From positions 1 to 64,000 of the forward strand of contig JAXJTE010000212.1 of assembly GCA_036309765.1 (NCBI GenBank): a stretch of 64,000 nucleotides of DNA, read 5' to 3'. Position 1 is the first letter of the stretch. Each line of letters starts with the position of its first letter. The DNA comes from Caryophanon sp036309765. GTDB lineage: Bacteria > Bacillota > Bacilli > Bacillales_A > Planococcaceae. A program made the translations under genes and the position numbers. A model generated the notes under the pieces. It had not been told where the DNA came from, ran no database searches, and saw only the letters and a list, made by a program, of their open reading frames with translations. This document shows, piece after piece, positions 7,982-17,600 of the stretch.

Positions 7982-10022
7982 AGCACTACTAACGCCGATG
8001 ACCGTACTAAAAGGTATCGGTAAAGAAACGGCACAGCATCTAGCCGATCTTCGTATTGAAACGGTTTATGACCTGATGTATACATTTCCGTACCGCCACG
8101 AAGATTTTCGTCTAAAGGATTTGACCGAGACGCCGCATAACGAGCGCGTCACGGTTGAAGCACGCATTGAGCGCGAGGCAGCCGTCATGTTTTTAGGCAA
8201 AGGTAAATCGCGCTTACAAGTACATATTCTTGTCGGGCGCCATTTAGTGAAGGCCGTATTTTTTAACCAAGCGTATTTAAAGCAAAAGCTCACAATCGGC
8301 AGCATCGTGACGATTACGGGCAAATGGGATCAAGGACGCCAAACGATTAACGGCACGCACATTCATTTTGGTCCGAAAACCGATCAAATTGATTTTGAGC
8401 CGGTATATAGCTTGCGCGGGGCGTTGCAGCAAAAGCGTTTTCGCACGTTTATGCGTCAAGCGCTGAACGAATACGGGCATGCGTTAGTGGATATTTTGCC
8501 TGAGGATGCACGGACGCAATATAAGCTTGTCGATGTGAGAGAAGGTTTAGAAGGCATTCATTTCCCACAAACAGCTGAGCACGCAAAGCACGCACGTCGC
8601 CGCTTCGCATTTGAGGAGCTGTTTTTATTCCAGCTACAAATTCAAGCGCTGCGCAAAAAGCGTCGCGACGATGAAATAGGTAAGGTGATGAAATATGATA
8701 ATGAGCAGTTAAAATTATTTATCGCATCGCTGCCGTACGAGCTAACGAATGCACAAAAGCGTGTCGTTAACGAAATTTGCCGAGACTTTTTAACGCCGTA
8801 CCGCATGAATCGCCTGCTACAAGGTGACGTTGGATCGGGGAAAACGGTCGTTGCAGCAGTGACGCTATATGCGGCGGTCACAGCAGGCTATCAAGGGGCA
8901 CTCATGGCACCGACTGAAATTTTAGCGGAGCAGCACGTCGAAAGCTTACAGGAATGGTTTGCACCGTTTAACGTGCGCGTGGCATTGCTGTCAGGCTCGG
9001 TAAAAGGAAAAGCGCGTCGTGAACTGCTCGCACAGCTTGCAAATGGCGACATTGATATTTTAATTGGCACGCATGCGCTCATTCAGCCGGAAGTCGTGTT
9101 TCAGAATTTAGGCTTCGTCATTACCGATGAACAGCACCGTTTTGGCGTTGAGCAACGTCGTATTTTGCGCGATAAAGGCGAAAGTCCAGACGTGTTGTTC
9201 ATGACGGCAACACCGATTCCACGTACGCTATCGATTACGGCATTTGGTGAAATGGACGTGTCGATCATCGATGAAATGCCAGCAGGTCGAAAACCGATTG
9301 AGACACATTGGGTGAAAAAGGAGCAGTTTGGCGCGATCGTGCAAAAGCTAGAGAGCGAGCTGATGAAAGGGCGACAAGCGTATGCAATTTGTCCGCTTAT
9401 TGAGGAGTCCGATAAGCTTGACGTACAAAATGCGGTCGAGGCGTACGAGCAGCTTCGTGAACTGTTCCGTGGACGCTTTGAAGTCGGCTTAATGCACGGG
9501 CGTTTAACACCAGCAGAAAAAGATGCGGTGATGCGCGATTTTAGCGAAGGGAAGCTCCACATTTTAGTATCGACAACGGTTGTTGAAGTTGGTGTGAACG
9601 TACCGAATGCAACATTTATGGTCGTCTATGATGCGGAGCGCTTTGGTCTTGCGCAGCTGCATCAATTGCGCGGTCGTGTCGGTCGTGGCGAGCATCAATC
9701 GTACTGCGTATTAATGGCGGACCCGAAAACGGACGAAGGGAAAGAGCGTATGCTGTCGATGACGGAGACGAATGACGGCTTCGCACTGGCGCAAAAAGAT
9801 TTAGAGCTGCGCGGCCCAGGGGATTTTTTTGGCAAAAAACAAAGTGGTCTACCCGAGTTTAAAGTGGCGGATTTAGTGCATGATTACCGTGCGCTTGAAG
9901 TAGCTCGCGACTATGCGACGGCGCTCGTGCAAACGGATGCATTTTGGCAAAGCGACGAGTACGCGCCGCTTCGTCAAGTCATTGCGAAGTCTGGTGTGCT
10001 AGATGGTGAGCGAATTGATTAA
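7971..10022 (+). CDS. recG: ATP-dependent DNA helicase RecG
   Basis: Branch-migration helicase that remodels stalled forks and Holliday junctions. I chose ATG 7971 (683 residues) because a GGAG lies 10 bases upstream and the usual RecG N-terminus (LTPMTVLKGIGKE) starts there. A longer frame from 7914 would only add residues unlike the family. Seen: N-terminal wedge/OB fold (about 55-160), Walker A GDVGSGKT (285-292), DEQH box (386-389), the TATPIPRT motif and the C-terminal TRG region with LRGPGDFFG. Confidence 0.96.
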   Translation: MFNEALLTPMTVLKGIGKETAQHLADLRIETVYDLMYTFPYRHEDFRLKDLTETPHNERVTVEARIEREAAVMFLGKGKSRLQVHILVGRHLVKAVFFNQAYLKQKLTIGSIVTITGKWDQGRQTINGTHIHFGPKTDQIDFEPVYSLRGALQQKRFRTFMRQALNEYGHALVDILPEDARTQYKLVDVREGLEGIHFPQTAEHAKHARRRFAFEELFLFQLQIQALRKKRRDDEIGKVMKYDNEQLKLFIASLPYELTNAQKRVVNEICRDFLTPYRMNRLLQGDVGSGKTVVAAVTLYAAVTAGYQGALMAPTEILAEQHVESLQEWFAPFNVRVALLSGSVKGKARRELLAQLANGDIDILIGTHALIQPEVVFQNLGFVITDEQHRFGVEQRRILRDKGESPDVLFMTATPIPRTLSITAFGEMDVSIIDEMPAGRKPIETHWVKKEQFGAIVQKLESELMKGRQAYAICPLIEESDKLDVQNAVEAYEQLRELFRGRFEVGLMHGRLTPAEKDAVMRDFSEGKLHILVSTTVVEVGVNVPNATFMVVYDAERFGLAQLHQLRGRVGRGEHQSYCVLMADPKTDEGKERMLSMTETNDGFALAQKDLELRGPGDFFGKKQSGLPEFKVADLVHDYRALEVARDYATALVQTDAFWQSDEYAPLRQVIAKSGVLDGERID

Positions 10023-10027
10023 GCAAA

Positions 10028-10067
10028 GAATGCAACAACTTGAAAAAGGTTGTTGCATTCTTTTTTT
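10028..10067 (+). terminator. Terminator after recG
   Basis: Perfect 12-bp arms GAATGCAACAAC and GTTGTTGCATTC with a 9-base loop, followed by seven Ts. The right arm also contains the -35 box of the fapR promoter. Confidence 0.95.
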
Positions 10068-10081
10068 AACTCCTATATACT
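10053..10081 (+). promoter_or_regulatory. Promoter of fapR-plsX-fabD-fabG
   Basis: TTGCAT (10053-10058) and TATACT (10076-10081) with exactly 17 bases between. The -35 box lies inside the 3' arm of the recG terminator. The predicted start, near 10088, is covered by the FapR operator. Confidence 0.75.
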
Positions 10082-10085
10082 GTTG

Positions 10086-10104
10086 TTAGTACCAAGTGCT
10101 AAAA
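10086..10104 (+). promoter_or_regulatory. FapR operator
   Basis: TTAGTACCAAGTGCTAAAA closely follows the known FapR box (TTAGTACC then a short spacer and an inverted TTAA-like half). Its position just after the -10 box allows steric repression, relieved by malonyl-CoA. It means the operon is autoregulated by its own first gene. Confidence 0.85.
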
Positions 10105-10119
10105 AGGTGGCGAATACGG

Positions 10120-10692
10120 ATGAAACGATCAAAAAAAGAACGACAGAGATTACTAACACAAACAATTGAAGACAATCCATTCGTCACAGATGAACAGTTA
10201 GCGCAGCAATTCCAAGTGAGCGTCCAGACGATTCGTTTAGATCGAATGGAGCTATCGATTCCTGAGTTACGTGAGCGCATTAAACATGTCGCTTCTAAAA
10301 CATTTGAAAACGAAGTGAAATCTTTACCGCTTGACGAGGTCATCGGTGAAATGATTGATATTGAATTAGATAAACAGGCATTATCGATTTATGATGTGAA
10401 AGAAAGTGATGTATTTGCCCGCAACGGGATTGCGAGAGGGCATCATTTATTTGCACAGGCGAATTCATTAGCTGTCGCTGTGATTGATGATGATTTAGCA
10501 TTAACCGTTAAATCGAATTTACATTTCGTCAAGCCAGTGCGCGTTGGTGACCGCATTATTTCAAAGGCGGTTGTAACGCGTCATGATGAAGAAGTAAACC
10601 GTACATACGTAGAAGTGACATCGACCGTAAACGGAGAGGTCGTCTTCAAAGGACAATTTGAAATGTACCGCACGAAAGGTAAAGGTGAATAA
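10120..10692 (+). CDS. fapR: Transcriptional regulator of fatty acid and phospholipid synthesis FapR
   Basis: Repressor of fab and pls genes that releases DNA when it binds malonyl-CoA. The N-terminal HTH lies in about residues 1-60 (VTDEQLAQQFQVSVQTIRLDR). The C-terminal hot-dog fold contains the ligand-site segment GHHLFAQANSLAVAVID. I chose ATG 10120 (190 residues, the B. subtilis start MRRNKRERQ aligns with MKRSKKERQ), with the SD AAAGGTGG 10 bases upstream. A start at 10096 would overlap the operator and lacks an SD. Confidence 0.95.
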   Translation: MKRSKKERQRLLTQTIEDNPFVTDEQLAQQFQVSVQTIRLDRMELSIPELRERIKHVASKTFENEVKSLPLDEVIGEMIDIELDKQALSIYDVKESDVFARNGIARGHHLFAQANSLAVAVIDDDLALTVKSNLHFVKPVRVGDRIISKAVVTRHDEEVNRTYVEVTSTVNGEVVFKGQFEMYRTKGKGE

Positions 10693-10693
10693 C

Positions 10694-11677
10694 ATGAGAT
10701 TAGCTGTAGATGGTATGGGTGGCGACCACGCACCGAAAACCGTTATTGAAGGGGTCTTAATGGCACTCAATGAGTTTCCAGATTTAGAAGTGAAGCTATA
10801 TGGCAATAAAGAGACGATGCGCCCATTTTTACAGGCACATGATCGCATGCAAGTTGTTCACTGTGAGGAAATTATAACGAATGACGACGATGCAGCCCGC
10901 GCTGTACGTCGCAAAAAAGATTCATCGATGGCATTAATGCTCGATGCGGTGAAAAGTGGCGAAGCGGATGCGTGCTTGTCAGCTGGCTCAACTGGTGCGT
11001 TAATGGCGGGTGGCTTATTTAAAGTCGGACGCATTGACGGCATTGAACGCCCTGCACTTGCGACGACGCTGCCAACACTTGATGGCAAAGGATTTTTAAT
11101 GCTCGATTTAGGCGCAACAGCCGATGCAAAAGCAGAATATTTATTGCAATACGCCATTATGGGTTCGATTTATGCCCGTGAAGTGCGCGGCATTGCACGT
11201 CCGACAGTTGGGTTGCTAAACATCGGGACGGAAGAAAAGAAAGGCAACGAGCTAACGAAGTCGGTGTTTGAGCTATTACAAGCGTCAACAGACATTCATT
11301 TCATTGGCAACGTGGAGTCACGCGATCTTCTGACAGGGGTAGCAGATGTTGTCGTAACAGACGGCTTCACAGGAAACATGGTATTAAAAACGATTGAAGG
11401 TACAGCTGGTGTCATGTTTAAAATGTTAAAAGATGGCTTTATGAGCTCGGTGAAAACGAAGCTAGCGGCAGCGATGATGAAACCTCAATTAAAAACGATT
11501 AAAGATACGATGGATTATACAGAATACGGCGGCGCGGCATTGTTCGGTTTGCAAGCACCAGTCATTAAAGCGCACGGCTCATCAAACGGGCAGGCGATTT
11601 ACAGTGCGATTAAGCAAGCGAACTTAATGGTCAAACATAACGTTTGCGCGACGATTCAACAGACGATTCAGTCATAA
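10694..11677 (+). CDS. plsX: Phosphate acyltransferase PlsX
   Basis: Makes acyl-phosphate from acyl-ACP, the substrate of PlsY in phospholipid synthesis. I chose ATG 10694 (327 residues), where the family N-terminus MRLAVDGMGGDHAP begins. AAGGTGAA precedes it inside the end of fapR. Other signatures are SAGSTGALMAGG and the C-terminal GAALFGL. It is the second gene of the FapR-regulated unit, one base after the fapR stop. Confidence 0.96.
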   Translation: MRLAVDGMGGDHAPKTVIEGVLMALNEFPDLEVKLYGNKETMRPFLQAHDRMQVVHCEEIITNDDDAARAVRRKKDSSMALMLDAVKSGEADACLSAGSTGALMAGGLFKVGRIDGIERPALATTLPTLDGKGFLMLDLGATADAKAEYLLQYAIMGSIYAREVRGIARPTVGLLNIGTEEKKGNELTKSVFELLQASTDIHFIGNVESRDLLTGVADVVVTDGFTGNMVLKTIEGTAGVMFKMLKDGFMSSVKTKLAAAMMKPQLKTIKDTMDYTEYGGAALFGLQAPVIKAHGSSNGQAIYSAIKQANLMVKHNVCATIQQTIQS

Positions 11678-11705
11678 TTCAACATACACAAAGGGGATTT
11701 ACATA

Positions 11706-12647
11706 ATGACAAAGATTGCTTTTATTTTTCCAGGGCAAGGCTCGCAAGTTGTAGGGATGGGACAGGGGCTTGTTGCACAAGACGACACGCTATACAAAAA
11801 AGCAGACGACGTACTTGGTTTTCCATTATCAACGTATATGCTTGAAGGTCCTGAAGCAACGTTAACACTTACATACAATGCGCAGCCAGCATTACTAACG
11901 ACAGGCGTACTCATTGCACAGCGTCTACTTGCTTTAGGGGTAGAGCCAGACGTGGTAGCAGGGCACTCACTTGGCGAATATAGTGCGCTCGTGACAGCAG
12001 GGGTGATGTCATTTGAGGAAGCAGTCTCAATTGTTCACAAACGTGGTTTATATATGAACGAAGCCGTACCAGCGGGAGAAGGTGCGATGGCGGCAATTTT
12101 ACAAATGGATGCAGAGGCACTACAGCAAGTAACGACAGATGTGACGAATGAAGGGCATAGCGTGCAAATCGCGAACGTCAACTGTCCAGGGCAAATCGTG
12201 ATTTCTGGCACGAAAGAAGGCGTAGAAAAAGCGAGTGCACTTGCGAAGGAGCGCGGCGCAAAAAGAGCGATTCCACTACAAGTAAGTGGGCCGTTCCATA
12301 GCGCCTTAATGCAACCAGCCGCAGACAAGTTAGAAAAAGAGTTAGCTAACGTAACGTTTGAAGCACCGCGCTATGCAGTTGTTGGTAACGTGCAAGCAGA
12401 CATCGTTGAGCAGGCGAACATGCAGCAGGAGCTGATCGACCAAGTTGTATCACCTGTTTTATGGGAGCAAAGCATACGCAAAATGCTTGATTTAGGCGTA
12501 ACGACATTTATTGAATGTGGTCCTGGCAAAGTGTTAAGCGGGCTTGTGAAAAAAGTAGACCGCTCTGCAACGTGCTTATGTGTATTTGATGAGGAAACGT
12601 TAGAACAAGCAGCAACATTCGTGAAGGAGGCGCTAGCAAATGGGTAA
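11706..12647 (+). CDS. fabD: Malonyl-CoA:ACP transacylase
   Basis: Moves malonyl groups from CoA to ACP for chain elongation. The nucleophile S88 is in GHSLGEYSA and the catalytic His is H198 in GPFHSALM. The oxyanion loop FPGQGSQ is at 8-14. It has 313 residues. The SD is AAAGGGG. Its last 8 bases overlap fabG. Confidence 0.96.
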   Translation: MTKIAFIFPGQGSQVVGMGQGLVAQDDTLYKKADDVLGFPLSTYMLEGPEATLTLTYNAQPALLTTGVLIAQRLLALGVEPDVVAGHSLGEYSALVTAGVMSFEEAVSIVHKRGLYMNEAVPAGEGAMAAILQMDAEALQQVTTDVTNEGHSVQIANVNCPGQIVISGTKEGVEKASALAKERGAKRAIPLQVSGPFHSALMQPAADKLEKELANVTFEAPRYAVVGNVQADIVEQANMQQELIDQVVSPVLWEQSIRKMLDLGVTTFIECGPGKVLSGLVKKVDRSATCLCVFDEETLEQAATFVKEALANG

Positions 12648-13386
12648 GTTAGACGGGAAAGTAGCAGTCGTAACAGGCGCAAGTCGCGGCATCGGTCGTG
12701 CGATTGCGATTGAATTAGCAGAGCAAGGCGCAACGGTGGTTGTCAACTATAGCGGCAGCCAAGCGCAAGCAGAAGACGTTGTAGCGCACATTACAGCAAG
12801 CGGCGCACAAGCAGTTGCAATGCAAGCAAGTGTAGCGAGCAGCGACGATGTAACGCGTCTGATGAACGATGTTGTAGAGCAGTTCGGTCGCATCGACATT
12901 TTAGTAAACAATGCCGGCATTACGCGTGATAACTTAATTATGCGTATGAAAGAAGACGAGTGGGACGATGTAATCGACACGAACTTAAAAGGCGTATTCC
13001 TTTGTACGAAAGCAGTAACGCGCACGATGATGAAGCAGCGCGCTGGACGCATCATTAACATTTCGTCGATCGTCGGTGTTTCTGGTAATGCAGGGCAAGC
13101 GAATTACGTAGCGGCAAAAGCAGGCGTTATCGGCTTAACGAAAACGACGGCAAAGGAGCTGGCAAGCCGTGGCATTTTAGTGAACGCGATTGCACCAGGC
13201 TTCATTACGACGGACATGACCGATGCATTGCCTGAGGACGTAAAAAACGCCATGCTTGCACAAATTCCACTTGCTCGCTTAGGTGAACCGACGCACATCG
13301 CAAAAGCCGTATCATTTTTAGCTTCAGACGACGCAAGCTACATTACAGGACAAACGCTGCACATTGACGGCGGGTTAGTGATGTAG
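12640..13386 (+). CDS. fabG: 3-oxoacyl-ACP reductase
   Basis: NADPH-dependent short-chain reductase, the first reduction step of fatty acid elongation. The cofactor motif TGASRGIG is at 12-19 and NNAG at 90-93. The catalytic tetrad can be read as N115, S143, Y156 and K160. The C-terminus ends with ITGQTLHIDGGLVM. It has 248 residues. The SD AAGGAGG lies within fabD. Confidence 0.96.
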   Translation: MGKLDGKVAVVTGASRGIGRAIAIELAEQGATVVVNYSGSQAQAEDVVAHITASGAQAVAMQASVASSDDVTRLMNDVVEQFGRIDILVNNAGITRDNLIMRMKEDEWDDVIDTNLKGVFLCTKAVTRTMMKQRAGRIINISSIVGVSGNAGQANYVAAKAGVIGLTKTTAKELASRGILVNAIAPGFITTDMTDALPEDVKNAMLAQIPLARLGEPTHIAKAVSFLASDDASYITGQTLHIDGGLVM

Positions 13387-13496
13387 TAAGAGTGTGTATG
13401 GGCTAAATGTAGCCAGCGAGCTGTAATATGCGACTAGCTCCAGTGACAAAATCGCCACCTATATTCGTATAAATTATTTGAGAGGAGGTGAAAACA

Positions 13497-13730
13497 ATGA
13501 CAACAGTATTAGAACGTGTAACACGTGTAATCGTAGACCGCTTAGGCGTAGAAGAGAGCGAAGTAAAACTTGAAGCTTCATTCCGTGAAGATTTAGGTGC
13601 AGACTCTTTAGACGTGGTAGAATTAGTAATGGAACTTGAAGACGAGTTTGATATGGAAATTTCAGACGAAGCTGCTGAGAAAATTACGACAGTTGGTCAC
13701 GCAATTTCATACATTGAGCAAAAACAATAA
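13497..13730 (+). CDS. acpP: Acyl carrier protein
   Basis: Small acidic carrier of growing acyl chains. S37 in DSLDVVE is the phosphopantetheine attachment site. I chose ATG 13497 (77 residues) because AGGAGGTG lies 6 bases upstream. A GTG at 13488 overlaps that SD and is unlikely. It is separated from fabG by 110 bases with no clear terminator, so it may be read from the fapR promoter and also have its own start. Confidence 0.96.
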   Translation: MTTVLERVTRVIVDRLGVEESEVKLEASFREDLGADSLDVVELVMELEDEFDMEISDEAAEKITTVGHAISYIEQKQ

Positions 13731-13750
13731 TCATGGTTTATCCATTTTTG

Positions 13751-13779
13751 GAGAGGCACGAATTCCCGTGTCTCTTTTT
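13751..13779 (+). terminator. Terminator after acpP
   Basis: Arms AGAGGCACG and CGTGTCTCT (one G-U pair) with a short loop and a TTTTT tract. It closes the fatty acid unit before rnc. Confidence 0.88.
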
Positions 13780-13805
13780 CGTTTGCGTTGAAATCACTTT
13801 TCCTT

Positions 13806-13834
13806 TTGCACATTCGTACTAAAGAGGATAAACT
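13806..13834 (+). promoter_or_regulatory. Promoter of rnc-smc-ftsY
   Basis: TTGCAC (13806-13811) and TAAACT (13829-13834) spaced 17 bases, 33 bases before the rnc start and after the acpP terminator. Confidence 0.65.
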
Positions 13835-13867
13835 AAACGATAGAAACTAAAGGAAGGCAGAATCTAC

Positions 13868-14626
13868 ATGGCAACTAAACGAAAGCAACAACAGCAAGCA
13901 GGTGTACTACCTGAAAAAGCACGACAACAATTTGAGGTGTTGCAGGAGCAGCTCCATATTCATTTTGAAAATAAAGAATTATTGTATCAAGCATTTACGC
14001 ATTCATCGTATGTGAATGAGCATCGTCGTAAACTATTTACAGACAACGAGCGACTAGAGTTTTTAGGAGATGCAGTGCTAGAGCTATCTGTATCACAATT
14101 TTTATTTGAAAACTATCCGAAAATGAGCGAGGGTGAGCTAACGAAGCTACGTGCCTCGATCGTATGTGAGCCGTCATTAGTTATTTTTGCGAACGAGCTA
14201 AACTTCGGACAATTTGTGTTGCTGGGTAAAGGCGAGGAGATTACAGGCGGTCGAGAGCGTCCAGCGTTACTTGCGGACGTATTTGAAGCGTTTGTTGGCG
14301 CACTTTATTTAGATAAAGGCTTACATGAGGCGGTTTGCTTTTTAGAGAAAGTTGTTTTCCCGAAAGTAGAAGTCGGTGCTTTTTCGCATGTGATGGATTT
14401 TAAAAGTCAGCTGCAAGAAATGGTACAGCAAACGAACAATGGCGTGCTGCATTATGAAATTGTCGATGAAAAAGGACCGGCACATAACCGCACGTTTATT
14501 TCGCGCGTGCTTTTAAGCGATGTAGAACTAGGCATCGGTCGCGGCAAATCGAAAAAAGAAGCAGAGCAGCAAGCCGCACAAGAAGCGATGCGTATGCTGC
14601 GTAGTAAAGTAGAGCAGGAGGGTTAA
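13868..14626 (+). CDS. rnc: Ribonuclease III
   Basis: Double-strand-specific endonuclease that processes rRNA precursors and small structured RNAs. The catalytic signature NERLEFLGDAVL covers 60-71, with a conserved acidic set further on (ADVFEAFVGALYLD). The C-terminal dsRNA-binding domain covers about 175-250 (GKSKKEAEQQAAQEAM). It has 252 residues. The SD AAAGGAAGG lies upstream. It is followed 2 bases later by smc. Confidence 0.96.
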   Translation: MATKRKQQQQAGVLPEKARQQFEVLQEQLHIHFENKELLYQAFTHSSYVNEHRRKLFTDNERLEFLGDAVLELSVSQFLFENYPKMSEGELTKLRASIVCEPSLVIFANELNFGQFVLLGKGEEITGGRERPALLADVFEAFVGALYLDKGLHEAVCFLEKVVFPKVEVGAFSHVMDFKSQLQEMVQQTNNGVLHYEIVDEKGPAHNRTFISRVLLSDVELGIGRGKSKKEAEQQAAQEAMRMLRSKVEQEG

Positions 14627-14628
14627 GC

Positions 14629-17600
14629 ATGTTCCTGAAGCGACTAGAAGTAGTAGGATTTAAATCGTTTGCTGAGCGCATTGGCATTGATTTCGTTCCG
14701 GGTGTTACGGCCGTCGTCGGTCCAAACGGCTCTGGGAAAAGTAATGTCATCGATGCGGTGCGCTGGGTGTTAGGTGAGCAATCAGCGAAGTCGCTTCGTG
14801 GTGCGAAAATGGAAGATGTCATTTTCGCCGGCAGTGACTCGCGCAAGGCGTTAAACTTTGCGGAAGTAACGTTAGTGTTAGACAACACGGACGAGCGACT
14901 GCAATACCCATATACAGAAGTGAGTGTGACACGTCGCGTATATCGCTCAGGAGATAGCGAATATTTACTAAACAAGCAAAGCTGTCGCCTGAAGGATATT
15001 ACCGATTTATTTATGGACTCGGGGCTTGGGAAAGAAGCTTTTTCGATTATTTCACAAGGGCGCGTTGATGAAATTTTAAATAGCCGCGCACAAGATCGTC
15101 GTTCGATTTTTGAAGAGGCTGCGGGTGTTTTAAAATATAAATTACGCAAAAAAAAGGCAGAGCATAAACTTGTCGAGACGGATGAAAATTTAAACCGTGT
15201 GCTTGATATTTTACACGAGCTCGACCGTCGTTTAGAGCCGCTTCATATGCAAGCATCAGCTGCACAAGATTATTTACAAATGACCGAGGAAATGCGAGAT
15301 TACGACATCGCATTACTTGTGCACAATTTACAAATGTATACGCAGGAACTGCAAAACTCGGCGGTTGAATTAAGTCGTTTACAGCAGCAGGAGCAGCAAT
15401 ACGTGGCACAAATTGCGACAGAGCAGCAGCATGTGCAGCAGCTTCGTCAGCAATTAACGTCACTAGATGGCAAGCTAGATGTGGCACAAAACGATTTAAT
15501 TGAAGCGAGTACGGAAGTGGAACGTTCAGAAGGTCGCCGTGCGCTGTATACGCAGCAATCGGAAAACCGCGAGCAGCAGCGCGAAAAGCTAACAACAGCA
15601 CTAGCAGAAGCAACAGTGGACGTCGAACAGCTACAGCAGCGAAAAGACGAGCTACAGCAAAGCTATGCGGCCAAAAAAGCAAATGTCGAGCAGCTAAAGG
15701 CAGAGATGAAAAAGCTTGAGCAGCTATTAACAAGCTCAGCTAGCGAAATTGCGGCTCACATCGAAGAACAAAAGTCGCTATACATCGAGCGCTTAAACGA
15801 GCAGGCGACTGTACGAAATGAGCTGAAGCATATTCACCAACAGCTTGAGCAGCAGCAGGAAATGAATTCGCGCGTGACGACGCAAACGTCACATATGCAT
15901 GAGGAACTTACGCAGTTTGCTCAACAAGAAGCGGCACTGCAAAAGCAAGTGGACGAGGACGACGAGGCGCTACGCACGCAAATCGCACAATATAGCGAGC
16001 TACAAGCGGCGTTTAATGCGCTCGTACAAAAGCTAGAGCAAAAGGAAGCACTACTATATGACGCCTATCGCATGCAGCAACAGCAAACGGCGCGTAAGGA
16101 GTCATTAGAGGCACTTGAAGCGGACTTCTCAGGCTTTTACCAAGGCGTTAAGGAAGTGCTTGTTGCGCGTGATAAACAGACGCTAAAAGGCATTGAAGGC
16201 GCGGTAGCAGAGCTGATTCAAGTGCCAGCTGACTATACGAAGGCGATTGAAACAGCGCTCGGTGCGGCGGCACAGCATATCGTGACAGCAGATGAGCAAG
16301 CGGCACAGCAGGCGATTACGTATTTAAAGCAAAAGCGTGCAGGACGTGCGACATTTTTACCAAAAACAGTAATGCGCTCGCGTAAATTACAGCGTGCTGC
16401 GATTGCCCATGTGCTCGACCATCCGGCGTTTATCGCATGCGCCGATGAGTTGTTAAGCGCATCAGGTGACAATCAATCGATCATAGAAAACTTGCTTGGT
16501 AACGTCATCGTTGCAAAGCATTTAGAAGGGGCGACAGCGATTGCGCGAGGCTGTCAATACAAATACCGCGTCGTCACACTTGAAGGCGATATCGTGAACG
16601 CAGGCGGCTCGTTAACAGGTGGTGCGGCGAAAGTACAAAACTCGGTGTTTTCACGTCGCTCAGAGCTTGATGAATTAACAGCGAGCTTACAGCAAATGAG
16701 CGCCAAAATGACGAAGGTGGAGCAAAGCATTGCGGCGGATAAAGCGAGCGTTGCCAATCAGCGTAATGCGTTAGACGCAGTGAAAACAAGCAGTGAGGAA
16801 ATGCGCGCTATGCAGCTAGAGCGTGCGGCAAAACTGCGTGAAATTCAGTCGCTACACCGTCAGCTAAAAACGCGCTTATCGCTTACAACGTCTGAAAATA
16901 GCGATTTGCAAACGCGCAGAGAGTCATTGCTAGCAGCGAAGGAGCAGGCGGAAGTACGCTTAGTGCAATTAGAGCAGGAGCTACAGCAGCTAAACGCGGC
17001 GATTGAGCAAATGACGACGGCGAAGGAACAAAACGACGAGGAAAAAGATGTCGTGCGTGAGCAGTTTGCGACAAAGCGTGCCAAGCTTGCCGTAGCGGAG
17101 GAGCAGCGCACGCAAACGCAAGTAGCAACAGCGGACGTCGAAGTGACGCTCATGAAAGCACAGGAGCGCATTACATCAGTTACGCAGGAGCTTGAGTGGC
17201 TTCAAAACGACGAGGCGCAAGAGGACGTGTCATTAGACGAGCTAACGACACAGGTCGAGCGCTGGTTACAAACGCGTCAGCAGCTAACGGGCGCATTAGC
17301 CGCGTTAAAGGAGCAGCGATTACAACAGCAGCAAAGCTTAACGGACGTCGAAGCGGCACTACAGCAAAGCGAGGCGGCGCATAAGCAAGTGGTCGAGCAG
17401 CTTCATCAGCTAGACGTACAGCGCAATCGTACCGAGCTATTATGGAACCGCGAAAATCAGCAACTAGAAGAGCAATACGAGCTAACGCTAGAGCAAGCAA
17501 TCGAGCAAGTGCGCGAAATTGACGATTTAGATTACGCACGACGTAAAGTGAAGCTACTGAAGCAATCGATTGAGGAACTCGGCCCAGTCAACGTCAGTGC

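Noticed and set aside
14496..15149. 217-residue minus-strand frame across rnc and smc
   Set aside because: It spans the junction of two certain genes on the other strand and has no family features.
15047..15733. 228-residue open frame on the minus strand inside smc
   Set aside because: It is antisense to a clear, full-length smc, has no SD and shows an Ala/Leu-rich composition expected from the complement of Gln/Ala/Glu codons.
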